Below are positions 24,883 through 33,573 of a DNA stretch of 64,000 nt, piece after piece. A program made the translations under genes and the position numbers. Source of the DNA: Oscillospiraceae bacterium (lineage in GTDB: Bacteria; Bacillota; Clostridia; Oscillospirales; Acutalibacteraceae); contig JAFLUM010000010.1 of assembly GCA_022508805.1 (NCBI GenBank), forward strand, positions 1 to 64,000. The letters run 5' to 3'. The notes under the pieces were generated by a model. The model did not search any database. It was not told where the DNA came from and was given only the letters and a program-made list of their open reading frames with translations. The stretch's first letter is position 1. Every line of letters starts with the position of its first letter.

Positions 24883-26937
24883 ATGAAGGCTTATACCTCA
24901 AACAATATCAGAAATATTGCCGTGCTCGGTCACGGCGGAAAAGGAAAAACAACGCTTTGTGAGGCATTGCTTTACATATCAGGTGCATCCGACAGACTCG
25001 GTAAGGTTGCGGACGGCAACACGGTGCTTGACTTTGACGCTGAGGAAAAACGCAGAAAATCCTCGGTGTCCTCGGCTATGGCGGCTATTGAGTGGGATAA
25101 CACAAAGCTCAATATCATTGACGCTCCCGGACTTTTCGACTTTGAAAACGGCTCGGCTGAGGCAGTCAGAGCAGCGGAAGCAGTGCTTATCGTAACCAGC
25201 GCAGGCTCAGGCATTGACGTGGGAACGGAAAAAGCATTTAAGGCAGCCGACAAACGCGGTCTTTCCAAAATTTTTGCCATTACAAAAACCGACTCTGACC
25301 ACAGAAGCTTTTACAAGACCTTTGACGCTCTTAAGGCTGCTTACGGCAGCAGCCTTTGCCCCACCGTTATCCCTTATATGGAGGGCAACATCACAAAATG
25401 CTACGTTAACCTTATCACAGGCACGGCATTTGAGTATAAGGACGGCAAGGCGACAAGCGTTCCCGTACCCTCCGACCCGGTCATTGAAGATATGACGGCT
25501 GTATTTATGGAAGCTGTAGCATCTACTGACGACGAGCTGATGGAAAAATTCTTTGAGGGTGATTCTTTCACAAAAGAAGAGATACTCCGCGGACTTAACG
25601 CAGGTATCGCTGACGGCTCAATTTATCCTGTATACGCCGTATCGGGACTTACCTGTGCCGCTGTTGATCAGCTTCTTAACGGTCTTGCATGGTCTGCCCC
25701 TTGCTGCACCGGTGAAACCGCTAAAAACTCAAACGGTGATGACGTTAAACTTGCTTGCGACGTTAATGCGCCACTTGCGGCAGTTTGCTTTAAGACCGTT
25801 GCAGACCCGTTTGTCGGTAAGATGTCATTCTTCAAAGTCGTATCAGGCAAGCTCTCCGGTGACACTCAGGGCTACAACGTCCGTACGGGCGAGACCGAAA
25901 AAATGGGTAAGATCGTCACTGTTAAGGGTGCTAAACAAGAGGATGCTAAAGAGATCGTCGCAGGCGATATCGGCGTTGTCACAAAGCTCGCGGGCGTAAA
26001 GACAGGCGACACTATCTGCGACGGCAAAAACGTTGTTACTTTGGACGGTGTTGACTGCCCGAAATCTTGCCTTTCAATGGCTGTTAAGGTTCGCAAAAAG
26101 GGTGAAGAAGAAAAGGTCGCACAGGGACTTGTCCGCCTGATGGAAGAAGACCCCTCCATCACCTTTGCCACAAATAAAGAGACTAAAGAGCAGGTTCTCT
26201 CAGGTATGGGTGAACAGCATCTTGACGTTATCGTTTCTAAGCTTAAAAATAAATTCGGCGTTGAGGTAGATCTCACTGTTCCGAAGGTAGCGTACAGAGA
26301 GACTATCCGCAAAACTGCCGAGGCACAGGGCAAGCACAAAAAGCAGTCCGGCGGTCACGGTCAGTACGGTGACGTTTGGGTTCGCTTTGAGCCCTGCGAC
26401 AGCGAAACGCTTATCTTTGCCGAAGAGGTATTCGGCGGAGCTGTTCCGAAGAACTTCTTCCCCGCAGTCGAAAAGGGACTTCGTGACTGCGTAACTAAGG
26501 GCGTTTTGGCGGGCTACCCGATGGTCGGAGTTAAGGCTACTCTTTACGACGGCTCTTACCACCCCGTTGACTCCTCGGAAATGGCATTCAAAACGGCTGC
26601 GTCACTTGCCTACAAGGCGGCTATCCCGAAGGCAGATCCCACCATTCTTGAGCCTGTCGGCACACTGACGGTTCTTATGCCCGACGACAACCTTGGCGAC
26701 ATTATGGGCGACATCACCAAGCGCCGCGGCAGAGTTCTCGGTATGGGTCCGGCTAATGAGCCGAAGATGCAGGAGCTCACCGCTGAGGTTCCCATGGCTG
26801 AGATGGGCGACTTCACGACCGTTCTCCGTTCCGTAACGGCAGGCAGAGGCTCATTCAGCTTTGAGTTCACCCGCTATGAGCAGGCTCCGCAGAACGTAGT
26901 TGAAAAGGTTATCGCAGAATCCGCTACTGAGGAATAA
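24883..26937 (+). CDS. EF-G-like translational GTPase paralogue
   Basis: A 684-residue protein with all five EF-G domains, but it diverges from canonical FusA at the G motifs. The P-loop is GHGGKGKTT (16-24). Switch II reads DAPGL (80-84), with leucine where translational GTPases carry the catalytic histidine. G4 is TKTD (134-137) rather than NKMD. Domain IV begins near the conserved GGHGQYGDV. It belongs to the bacterial EF-G-like subfamily of uncertain role; ribosome recycling or stress functions have been proposed for relatives. Monocistronic, with its own promoter and terminator. GGGAGG lies upstream of the ATG. Confidence 0.88.
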   Translation: MKAYTSNNIRNIAVLGHGGKGKTTLCEALLYISGASDRLGKVADGNTVLDFDAEEKRRKSSVSSAMAAIEWDNTKLNIIDAPGLFDFENGSAEAVRAAEAVLIVTSAGSGIDVGTEKAFKAADKRGLSKIFAITKTDSDHRSFYKTFDALKAAYGSSLCPTVIPYMEGNITKCYVNLITGTAFEYKDGKATSVPVPSDPVIEDMTAVFMEAVASTDDELMEKFFEGDSFTKEEILRGLNAGIADGSIYPVYAVSGLTCAAVDQLLNGLAWSAPCCTGETAKNSNGDDVKLACDVNAPLAAVCFKTVADPFVGKMSFFKVVSGKLSGDTQGYNVRTGETEKMGKIVTVKGAKQEDAKEIVAGDIGVVTKLAGVKTGDTICDGKNVVTLDGVDCPKSCLSMAVKVRKKGEEEKVAQGLVRLMEEDPSITFATNKETKEQVLSGMGEQHLDVIVSKLKNKFGVEVDLTVPKVAYRETIRKTAEAQGKHKKQSGGHGQYGDVWVRFEPCDSETLIFAEEVFGGAVPKNFFPAVEKGLRDCVTKGVLAGYPMVGVKATLYDGSYHPVDSSEMAFKTAASLAYKAAIPKADPTILEPVGTLTVLMPDDNLGDIMGDITKRRGRVLGMGPANEPKMQELTAEVPMAEMGDFTTVLRSVTAGRGSFSFEFTRYEQAPQNVVEKVIAESATEE

Positions 26938-26952
26938 TTCGAATAAAAAGTT

Positions 26953-26991
26953 AAGCGGTATACGCCAAATCGGTGTATACCGCCTTTTTTT
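26953..26991 (+). terminator. Terminator of the EF-G-like gene
   Basis: GCGGTATAC (26955-26963) pairs with GTATACCGC (26975-26983), followed by a run of seven T. Confidence 0.88.
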
Positions 26992-27032
26992 GCCGCTTTT
27001 TTAATTTCTACTTTAATTCTACCTTGATTTTC

Positions 27033-27061
27033 TTGATAACTCAGAGTCGTTTTGCTATAAT
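27033..27061 (+). promoter_or_regulatory. sigma-A promoter of the XRE membrane regulator
   Basis: TTGATA (27033-27038) and perfect TATAAT (27056-27061), spacer 17. Confidence 0.72.
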
Positions 27062-27146
27062 TCAACTGCAAACTCAGCATATTTTGACGGAAAGGAGCAG
27101 TACACAGGCAGTTATCTCTTTTAGATTTTTTACCGCTTGTGTAATT

Positions 27147-28454
27147 ATGGCATTGAATATGGATTACTATAAATTCGGCAACGCTTTATGCAGTCTCAGA
27201 GAAGAAAAGGGAATGACGCAAAAAGAGCTTGCACAAATTCTTGACGTTTCCGACAAAGCGGTGTCAAAATGGGAAAACGGTCAGGCGATTCCGAGGATTA
27301 ATGTTCTTGAAAAAATTGCCGAGGTTTTTGACACATCTGTTGAAGATTTAATTTCAAACGGAAAAAGCAATGTTAAAAGAATTTACATACATAACAATTA
27401 CGGTTCGGTTATTCACGTTAAATCCAAAGAAACGGTAACAAGCATTACAGCCGACGACTGTAAATGGATCGAGATCCCTCAGACAACAAATGAATATGAA
27501 CTCACCGTATACGGCGAGTTAGATTTAAACGATATTTACAACGACTTACCCGAAAGTCCATCAGACAAGCCGAAATCGCTGAAAGAGCGAATAATAGATA
27601 AGGGTATTTCCAAGTGGCTTAAGCATTTATCAAATTTTATCGACCGCAATGTTATACAAACAAAATGCACATACCGCCTTTCCGATATTTTAAGCGACTG
27701 TAAGATTTCAGTTGACTTGGAATCGTTTTCAATCGGTGACAGAATGTGGATACTGGACAATATTTGTATTTCCTATCCAAAGCTCATTTGCGACGGCTGT
27801 AACCGCATTTTAATAAACGCAGTCTGCATCAACAACACGCAAATAATGAAATCCTTCAAAAAATCTGCCTTAACAAGCGAATTGGGTATTTCAATTCCCT
27901 TTATGCTCTTTGCCTACCCCATAAGAAAAATGTATTTTAAAAGTGTTTTGAAGCCAAAGGGCTTAATGAAATTCATAAACAAAGCGGACTATTATATTGA
28001 AAAGGAGAAAGAATCCAACAAAAAATGGGCAAGAACCAAACACCCGATAATCAAGTCATTTTTTATCATTATTTTCGCCATCATTGCTTTAATCGCAATG
28101 AACGTGGGCTTTGGTATACTGAATGTTGAGATTGATAAGCCCGTTTTGGTGTCCGCCGATTTAAGCCAAATTAAATTTTACCGTGAAGATTACATTAGAA
28201 TAGATGCTTTGCCGTATGACGCTATGCCTGATAAAATAGCAGGCGCAGAAATTTGGCACGATGCGCGCACGGAAGGTCTTTCAAAAACCGATCAATATCT
28301 TGAAGACAATAAAGCCACCGTTTATATTGATTCACAGGGCAACAAATATCTTTGGCTTGTTTTAAATTATACCGACACAATACTCGGTGACGACGGGTAT
28401 AGAGAGTATGCGGATTTTGAAGAACCTTTGTGTTATAAGCAGGTTAAAGAATAA
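27147..28454 (+). CDS. XRE-family helix-turn-helix protein with membrane segment
   Basis: A protein of about 435 residues. A Cro/CI-type helix-turn-helix occupies the first 70 residues (LREEKGMTQKELAQIL, VSDKAVSKWENGQAIP). A long middle region of unknown fold follows, then one hydrophobic helix (about 300-320, FFIIIFAIIALIAMN) and an extracytoplasmic tail of about 110 residues. The layout suggests a membrane-tethered regulator sensing something outside. No ribosome binding site precedes either candidate ATG (27147 or 27159); the only AAGGAG is about 50 bases upstream (27092), so the true start is uncertain. Confidence 0.78.
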   Translation: MALNMDYYKFGNALCSLREEKGMTQKELAQILDVSDKAVSKWENGQAIPRINVLEKIAEVFDTSVEDLISNGKSNVKRIYIHNNYGSVIHVKSKETVTSITADDCKWIEIPQTTNEYELTVYGELDLNDIYNDLPESPSDKPKSLKERIIDKGISKWLKHLSNFIDRNVIQTKCTYRLSDILSDCKISVDLESFSIGDRMWILDNICISYPKLICDGCNRILINAVCINNTQIMKSFKKSALTSELGISIPFMLFAYPIRKMYFKSVLKPKGLMKFINKADYYIEKEKESNKKWARTKHPIIKSFFIIIFAIIALIAMNVGFGILNVEIDKPVLVSADLSQIKFYREDYIRIDALPYDAMPDKIAGAEIWHDARTEGLSKTDQYLEDNKATVYIDSQGNKYLWLVLNYTDTILGDDGYREYADFEEPLCYKQVKE

Positions 28455-28480
28455 CATAACGCAACTTAATATAAATTATG

Positions 28481-28519
28481 AAAAAATCCGCCCTTTTCTA
28501 ATGAGAAAGGCGGATTTTT
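28481..28519. terminator. Bidirectional terminator
   Basis: AAATCCGCC and GGCGGATTT arms, with a TTTTCT/AGAAA inner stem, are flanked by A-rich and T-rich runs. It lies between convergent genes. Confidence 0.82.
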
Positions 28520-28544
28520 CCGTTTTAATCGCTGTTTTACCTTT

Positions 28545-29594
28545 TTAATTTTTACTTGCAAAATCCTGCCAATTTGAGTCGGTGGCAAGCTTGCCGCCGT
28601 CGGCAAAAACCGCCATAGCTGTGCTGTCATTTTTGAGATAAGCGTCAAACCAGCTTATGCAGTAATCCGAAAGCTTTTCGGGATTTGTCATACAGGTAGT
28701 GTGTACAGCGCCTTTAAGTGAGGCATAGACCGCTCTGCCTACCGTTGCATCATACGAGGGCTTGACCCACTGCGACGAAACGACTACCATATCAGATGTG
28801 CCCGTCAAGTAAAGAGTCGGAGCTTTAAGCCCCTTCGCCTCGTCCGCTGAAGATGCTCCCGCAATGGAAACAATACATTTTATTCTTGAATCCGCCTGCG
28901 CTGCATTAACACAGCTTCTGCCGCCCTGGGAATGTCCCGATGCACCGACTTTTTGGGTATCTATCTTGCTATAAAATACTGAGGATGAATTCCCTGCCTC
29001 TTTTATTATAAAGTCAATGGAATTTCTTTGGGAGGTTCCGTCGGCGGTCATTACACTTGAATCTGCAACTACAACGTAGCCTGCATTTGCAAATTTTTCA
29101 AGCAAAGACATATAAGTCGAGGTCGGACAGCCCGTTCCGTTTGCCCAAACTATTACAGGATAGCGTTTAGAAGAGGTTTCAAGCGCTTTTGGATAAACGA
29201 CTGTTTTATTTCCGCTTGTAAGTGTCTTAGTCCCCGTAACCTCAGGCTTTGCCGCTTCTGTGGTGGTTGTGCTGTCATGTTTCCCACCCGATGCAGTAGT
29301 TCCGGCCGCTTTTGTTGTGGTAGGAGCTGCCGTGCTTTGCTGTTCGGAAGGCTCTGCGCCTTGCGGCTCAGTCGTCTGCGTACTTTCCGACTCAGAGGGG
29401 TCTGTTTCCTCTGTTTTGGGATCCTCATCAGGGGCAAACACGTCCTGAAAATCGTCTGTGGATATTTCGGGATCGGCATTTGTTTGGTCTCCCGTTTTTG
29501 ATTTGCATCCGCCCAGCGTAAAGCACATCAAAACGAAAGTAAGTGCCAACACCACGGAAATGAGTTTGTGAATATGTATTTTTTTACTATCCAT
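28545..29594 (-). CDS. Lipoprotein alpha/beta-hydrolase (esterase)
   Basis: A 349-residue secreted enzyme. A signal peptide ends at a lipobox (LGGC, cysteine near residue 30), so it is tethered to the outer face of the membrane. A Thr/Ser/Glu-rich linker (about 35-118) leads to an alpha/beta-hydrolase domain with the nucleophile elbow GHSQGG, a likely acid residue in LTGTSDMVV and a histidine in GAVHTT. The arrangement resembles the chlorophyllase/dienelactone hydrolase/cutinase-like branch. The substrate is unknown. AGGGGA precedes the ATG. It is downstream of an MFS sugar-type symporter. Confidence 0.85.
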   Translation of the reverse strand: MDSKKIHIHKLISVVLALTFVLMCFTLGGCKSKTGDQTNADPEISTDDFQDVFAPDEDPKTEETDPSESESTQTTEPQGAEPSEQQSTAAPTTTKAAGTTASGGKHDSTTTTEAAKPEVTGTKTLTSGNKTVVYPKALETSSKRYPVIVWANGTGCPTSTYMSLLEKFANAGYVVVADSSVMTADGTSQRNSIDFIIKEAGNSSSVFYSKIDTQKVGASGHSQGGRSCVNAAQADSRIKCIVSIAGASSADEAKGLKAPTLYLTGTSDMVVVSSQWVKPSYDATVGRAVYASLKGAVHTTCMTNPEKLSDYCISWFDAYLKNDSTAMAVFADGGKLATDSNWQDFASKN

Positions 29595-29608
29595 ATATAT
29601 TCCCCTAT

Positions 29609-29646
29609 TTTTCAGGCTCCCTCATTATAATAAGGGAGCCTGAAAA
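29609..29646. repeat. 14-bp perfect inverted repeat between MFS and esterase genes
   Basis: TTTTCAGGCTCCCT (29609-29622) and its exact complement (29633-29646). No clear T-run follows on the minus strand, so it is at best a weak terminator or an mRNA-processing/stability hairpin between the two genes. Confidence 0.55.
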
Positions 29647-29667
29647 GTTTTTGATTAGACCGGATTA

Positions 29668-31194
29668 TCAGTCAGCGTTTTCTTCTTCGATCTTGTCAAT
29701 TATCTCCTGCGGAATGGCCTCGCCGTGCTTAACAACGAGAATGCAGAGAGCCGAAAGGATAAACGCTACCGGGCAATAGTAGAACAGCGACATATATGTA
29801 CCCGTGAACATACGGACAATACCGTAAACTATGGGAGTAGCTATCTGTGCTGAGAATGTTGCCGTGTAATAATAGCCTGTGAATGTGCCGACTTTATCAA
29901 CTCCGCCGATTTCAAGAACCAGCGGGAGAGTGTTGACCGTAATGAACATATTGGCAGCACCGCCCACAATAAGAGCTACCCAAATAAGTGCTCCGCTGAG
30001 AGCGTCAATGCCCAGTAACTGTGTTCCAAGATAAGCACTGAATGCTACGATGAAAAGAGTAAGTCCGCAGAGAATAGTTTTCTTTCTTCCGAACTTTTTG
30101 CCCAAAAATCCTGCCGGAATTGCGGCAACTGCGGAGGCGGCTGCAAATGCGGTAGTCATAACCGTTGCCTGAGCTGTGGTCTTATGAAGAATTTCATCAG
30201 CAAACAATGCAAAGAAGGTTGTAACAGCGTTTGTTCCGCAGAAGAGGAAGAAAAGTCCGCCCAGCATAAAGATAAGGCTCTTTCTTTCGCTGCCCGTGAG
30301 TTTTTCGGCTTTTCTCTTTGCTTTTTCTTCTTTTTTTGCCTGCTTTTCAGCCTCGCGCATTGCTTTTTCATCGGCAATTTGATTTTTCTCTGCCTGGATT
30401 TTTATTCTGCTGTCAGGCTCCTTAACAAAGAAGAAAATAACAAGCATACCGGCTATCATTACGATGGCGCCAATAAGGAAAACATATGGGAATGTTACGT
30501 ATTCGTCCCAATCCGCTGCTTTTGAGTCAGCGCCTGTTATCGCACAGTAAATGCCGGTAGCTATAGTACCTGCCACAAGACCGATTGCGCTGCCTATGCC
30601 GCCCATAAGGTTGATAACGGCATTGCCTTCCGAACGTAGCTCGTTGGGAGTGAGATCAGGCATAAGGGCTACAACGGGAGCTCTCCACAGTGACATTACA
30701 AAGACGAACAAAATAATGAACATCATTGTAAGGGGCAGTGAGCCGACCTTCAGTGCAACGATGGGAATAATGGCAAATAAAATTGCCGAAACGGGTGCGC
30801 CGAAAATTACATAAGGACGGCGTTTACCGAAGCGTGAATGTGTGTTATCGGAAATTTTGCCGAATGTGGGCTGGAATATAACGCCGAAGATGTTGTCAAA
30901 GGTCATAATAATACCTATAAACAAAGGAACAAGCGTTATTCCGCCTGCGGCTGTTGCAACATTTTCACCGTTTGCCTCGGCAAATTTTGCAAGCGTGGGG
31001 AAAAGCTCGTTAAGCTTTGTGCTCCAGCTGGTGATAAGTGCGCTTTCATTAAGAAGCCTGTTTAAAATTTTTGTTATGAACGGATCATAAATTGCCCAAG
31101 CAATTGATGACGCCAAAAAGCCGAAGCCGGTCAGTATGGTGTGGCCGTAATTCAGCTTTCCGTTTTTTTCGCAGAAAAACTCTTGTTTACTCAT
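29668..31194 (-). CDS. MFS transporter, GPH/SLC45-like sugar symporter
   Basis: A 508-residue membrane protein with about 12 transmembrane segments. The conserved loop KISDNTHSRFGKRRPYV between helices 2 and 3 and the RSEGNAV segment are characteristic of glycoside-pentoside-hexuronide and SLC45-type cation symporters. A highly charged cytosolic loop rich in Lys/Glu/Ala (about 268-297) separates the two halves. It probably imports a sugar or glycoside; the substrate is unknown. GGAGGAAG precedes the ATG. An 18-base palindrome overlaps the likely transcription start. Confidence 0.88.
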   Translation of the reverse strand: MSKQEFFCEKNGKLNYGHTILTGFGFLASSIAWAIYDPFITKILNRLLNESALITSWSTKLNELFPTLAKFAEANGENVATAAGGITLVPLFIGIIMTFDNIFGVIFQPTFGKISDNTHSRFGKRRPYVIFGAPVSAILFAIIPIVALKVGSLPLTMMFIILFVFVMSLWRAPVVALMPDLTPNELRSEGNAVINLMGGIGSAIGLVAGTIATGIYCAITGADSKAADWDEYVTFPYVFLIGAIVMIAGMLVIFFFVKEPDSRIKIQAEKNQIADEKAMREAEKQAKKEEKAKRKAEKLTGSERKSLIFMLGGLFFLFCGTNAVTTFFALFADEILHKTTAQATVMTTAFAAASAVAAIPAGFLGKKFGRKKTILCGLTLFIVAFSAYLGTQLLGIDALSGALIWVALIVGGAANMFITVNTLPLVLEIGGVDKVGTFTGYYYTATFSAQIATPIVYGIVRMFTGTYMSLFYYCPVAFILSALCILVVKHGEAIPQEIIDKIEEENAD

Positions 31195-31205
31195 AACTTC
31201 CTCCT

Positions 31206-31223
31206 ATGTATAAATTTATACAT
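31206..31223. promoter_or_regulatory. 18-bp perfect palindrome, probable operator
   Basis: ATGTATAAATTTATACAT is perfectly self-complementary. It lies just downstream of a TATAAT on the minus strand (31233-31228), so a repressor bound here would block the transporter promoter. Confidence 0.6.
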
Positions 31224-31307
31224 CTTGATTATACATTATTTTTATGCAAATAAACACAGTTAAAATAGCCTAAAAATGTTTATGTTTTTTGTACACACTG
31301 TCAATAA

Positions 31308-31336
31308 TTGCCTTTTTGACAAAAAAATAGTATAAT
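31308..31336 (+). promoter_or_regulatory. Promoter of the 31411 gene
   Basis: TTGCCT (31308-31313) and TATAAT (31331-31336), spacer 17, 75 bases before the ATG. Confidence 0.5.
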
Positions 31337-31410
31337 TTTATTTATTTCCCGACACTTTTGTTTTTTTATTCGTCTTATATAGTGAAACACTTAAAAAGGG
31401 AGAAATTAAA

Positions 31411-32115
31411 ATGTTATTTAAAAAGAAAAAATCAATTTCAGCAGTACCGACTCTTGACCTGCGTCAGTATACACCTGAGGCGCTTAATGAGATAAGATCC
31501 ATAAGCGCGGTAGCTCTTATTCTTCTGCCGAAAAATCCAAGTCCTGAATTTGTGAGCGCATACGCGCAGATAAAAAAATCGGCTGTAGCCCAAGAGCTTA
31601 ATGTGTCTGCGGATGCAACCATAAATTCAATTAACGGTTCTGCCATTTTGAACAACAACTCCGCCGCCCCGAACAGTATTTATATGGTAAACGGTATGCT
31701 GATTGCCGGTATGATAGAAGCAGAAAGAAATGTATCCGTTATTGTAAACGGAACGGTGATCGTGAAAAAAGGCTCAGCTATAAGACCAATATCCGTAAAC
31801 GGTGAAGTTTTTGAAACGGATTTTGATGAGAATAACATAATAATGTTCGATAAAAAACTGGAAATTGACAAAAACTTTATCCGTTGCGCCAAGCAAGGTG
31901 TATTCGTCGTTGTTGATAACAAAATAATTATTGATAAAGACGTGACCGAAGACGAAATAATCGAAAAGGATATTCGCTTTGCCGTCGGAAACAAGATAAT
32001 TTGCAGTAAAGAGCTTTTCGGTTGTATTCAGAACAGAGCTCATGTGGGCAATAAAATTATAACGCACGAAGAATATTATGAGTTTGAAAAGAAAAAATAT
32101 GGCAAGCACGCGTGA
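31411..32115 (+). CDS. Hypothetical protein upstream of an ECF sigma factor
   Basis: A 234-residue protein I do not recognise. It opens with a basic MLFKKKKS. The central and C-terminal parts are beta-rich, with repeating VNG and NGTVIV/SVNG segments and Lys/Ile/Asp-rich strands, somewhat reminiscent of a polymer-forming or beta-helical fold; this is an impression only. There is no signal peptide or membrane helix. GGGAG precedes the ATG. Its last 17 bases overlap the ECF sigma gene, which suggests the two act together. Confidence 0.7.
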   Translation: MLFKKKKSISAVPTLDLRQYTPEALNEIRSISAVALILLPKNPSPEFVSAYAQIKKSAVAQELNVSADATINSINGSAILNNNSAAPNSIYMVNGMLIAGMIEAERNVSVIVNGTVIVKKGSAIRPISVNGEVFETDFDENNIIMFDKKLEIDKNFIRCAKQGVFVVVDNKIIIDKDVTEDEIIEKDIRFAVGNKIICSKELFGCIQNRAHVGNKIITHEEYYEFEKKKYGKHA

Positions 32116-32569
32116 TTTTGAGGAAATTTACGAAGCATATTACCCCGCGGTGCAGGCATATTTTATCAAGCGTTTTGACCCGTCAGAATCCGAGGACCTT
32201 GCCCAACAGACCTTTATGCGCCTGTGGGCGTGGCTCCCGAACGGCCAAAAGGTGAAAAACGAAAAATCGCTCATATTCAGTATTGCCAAAAGCGTTTTAT
32301 GCGACCGTCTGCGGCAAAAAACGGCGCTGGACGGCTATGTGTCCGTATATGAGCTGTTCGATATCCCCGACACGGCGGATTTTGCGTCGGAAATCGAGCT
32401 TAGAGCGACTTTACGCACACTGACGGAAGCCGACAGGATGCTGATAGACCTTAAAAACCGCGGATTAAAAAGCCGTGAGATAGGCGATATCCTTGGGATA
32501 TCCTCCTCCGCAGTGCGGACAAGATTGCAGGCTTTGAGAAAGACCGTGGACAAACTGCTGAAAGAATAA
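32099..32569 (+). CDS. ECF-type sigma-70 family factor
   Basis: A 156-residue sigma factor with region 2 (FEEIYEAYYPAVQAYF, then EDLAQQTFMRLW) and region 4 (LTEADRMLIDLKNRGLKSRE, then ILGISSSAVRTRLQALRK). It would redirect RNA polymerase to a small regulon. The ATG at 32099 matches the usual N-terminus; 32078 is an alternative adding seven residues. No anti-sigma gene follows, and the preceding unknown gene is the only obvious partner. Confidence 0.85.
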   Translation: MASTRDFEEIYEAYYPAVQAYFIKRFDPSESEDLAQQTFMRLWAWLPNGQKVKNEKSLIFSIAKSVLCDRLRQKTALDGYVSVYELFDIPDTADFASEIELRATLRTLTEADRMLIDLKNRGLKSREIGDILGISSSAVRTRLQALRKTVDKLLKE

Positions 32570-32586
32570 TCGTCTGACAACTATTC

Positions 32587-32626
32587 AAACCCCGTCCTTC
32601 CAAAAGGAAAGACGGGGTTCTTTTTT
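32587..32626 (+). terminator. Terminator after the ECF sigma gene
   Basis: AACCCCGTC pairs with GACGGGGTT, with an inner CTTCC/GGAAA stem, followed by CTTTTTT. Confidence 0.86.
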
Positions 32627-32702
32627 ACGTTATAGAATTATTGATTACCGAGTTTTATACCATAGCGGTCAAAATCTTTGATTTTGGGCACCGCAGAGAT
32701 TA

Positions 32703-33551
32703 TTATACTGTTCCTGTTACAACAAGCGTTGCCGTGCCGGGTGTTACCGACCATGCGCCGGTTTTTTTGTTCTGCTTGTAGGTTGCTGCAGGAACTGTGA
32801 TCTTTCCCGCTACAGTGGCGAATTCGCCGGTATTCTCATTATAGGTGTACTTCGTGGGGGATGTCCATGCTGTACCGTTAAATGTTACTGTAAGATCTGA
32901 CAGCTTCGGATCAAATGTGTCCGTTACGGTAGCAAGGTCACACTCTTCAACCGCTGTGTTGCCCGTATTGGAAATCACAAAGGTGTAAGTCAGTCTGCCG
33001 TTTTCTGCTACGGGAATGGGGCTTATCGACTTTGTGATAGAAAGAAGCGGCGCATCGGTCGTCTTGATCGTTTCGCTCACGTTGACAGGAGTGATACAAT
33101 CTCCGCTGATGGTAGCCCTATTCACTATTCTGTCTTTCACACCGAGAGGTGCATACTGATTTACTTTTACCTCATAAACAATGACTGCGCTTCCGCCTGC
33201 GGGAATGTTAATGCCCGTGACGGTAAACGGGTCTGCTGTGACCGTGGGAGTATTCTGAATTTTGCCATTGACATAATAAAGAATCGCGTCGGGAACATAG
33301 GTGAGCGGAGTGAGCGGTCCGCAGTGCGAAGAGTATTCGCCAAGGTTATCGGTTATTGTCAGTCCGTTTAGCGGCGTTGTGCCCGAGTTGACCATTGATA
33401 TCACATAAGTGACCGTTCCGTTCTGTTCATAAGATGTTCTGACCGCTGTTTTTTTTGCCGAGAGAACCTCAAGGATCTCACCGACAGCTATATTTGAATT
33501 AGTTACCGAGTTGTTATATGATAACTGTGCCTGATTAGTAAACTGTGCCAT
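32703..33551 (-). CDS. DUF11-repeat protein without signal peptide
   Basis: A 282-residue protein with two DUF11-type beta-sandwich repeats (about 30-140 and 165-280). Each has a VTYVISMVNSGTTPL-like or LTYTFVISNTGNTAV-like strand pair followed by a T-D-x-F/L motif. DUF11 domains usually occur in very large surface proteins, but this one is short and begins MAQFTNQAQLSY with no export signal or anchor. It may be a cytosolic or spore-associated structural protein. A perfect AAGGAGG lies before the ATG. It is monocistronic. Confidence 0.78.
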   Translation of the reverse strand: MAQFTNQAQLSYNNSVTNSNIAVGEILEVLSAKKTAVRTSYEQNGTVTYVISMVNSGTTPLNGLTITDNLGEYSSHCGPLTPLTYVPDAILYYVNGKIQNTPTVTADPFTVTGINIPAGGSAVIVYEVKVNQYAPLGVKDRIVNRATISGDCITPVNVSETIKTTDAPLLSITKSISPIPVAENGRLTYTFVISNTGNTAVEECDLATVTDTFDPKLSDLTVTFNGTAWTSPTKYTYNENTGEFATVAGKITVPAATYKQNKKTGAWSVTPGTATLVVTGTV

Positions 33552-33573
33552 AATTTCCTCCTTTTAAAGTAAC

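Noticed and set aside
29609-29646. Strong terminator between MFS and esterase genes
   Set aside because: The stem is perfect but no T-run follows on the minus strand, so I list it only as an inverted repeat.
32078-32098. Earlier ATG for the ECF sigma gene
   Set aside because: It adds seven basic residues before the normal sigma N-terminus and neither start has a clear binding site; kept only as an alternative.
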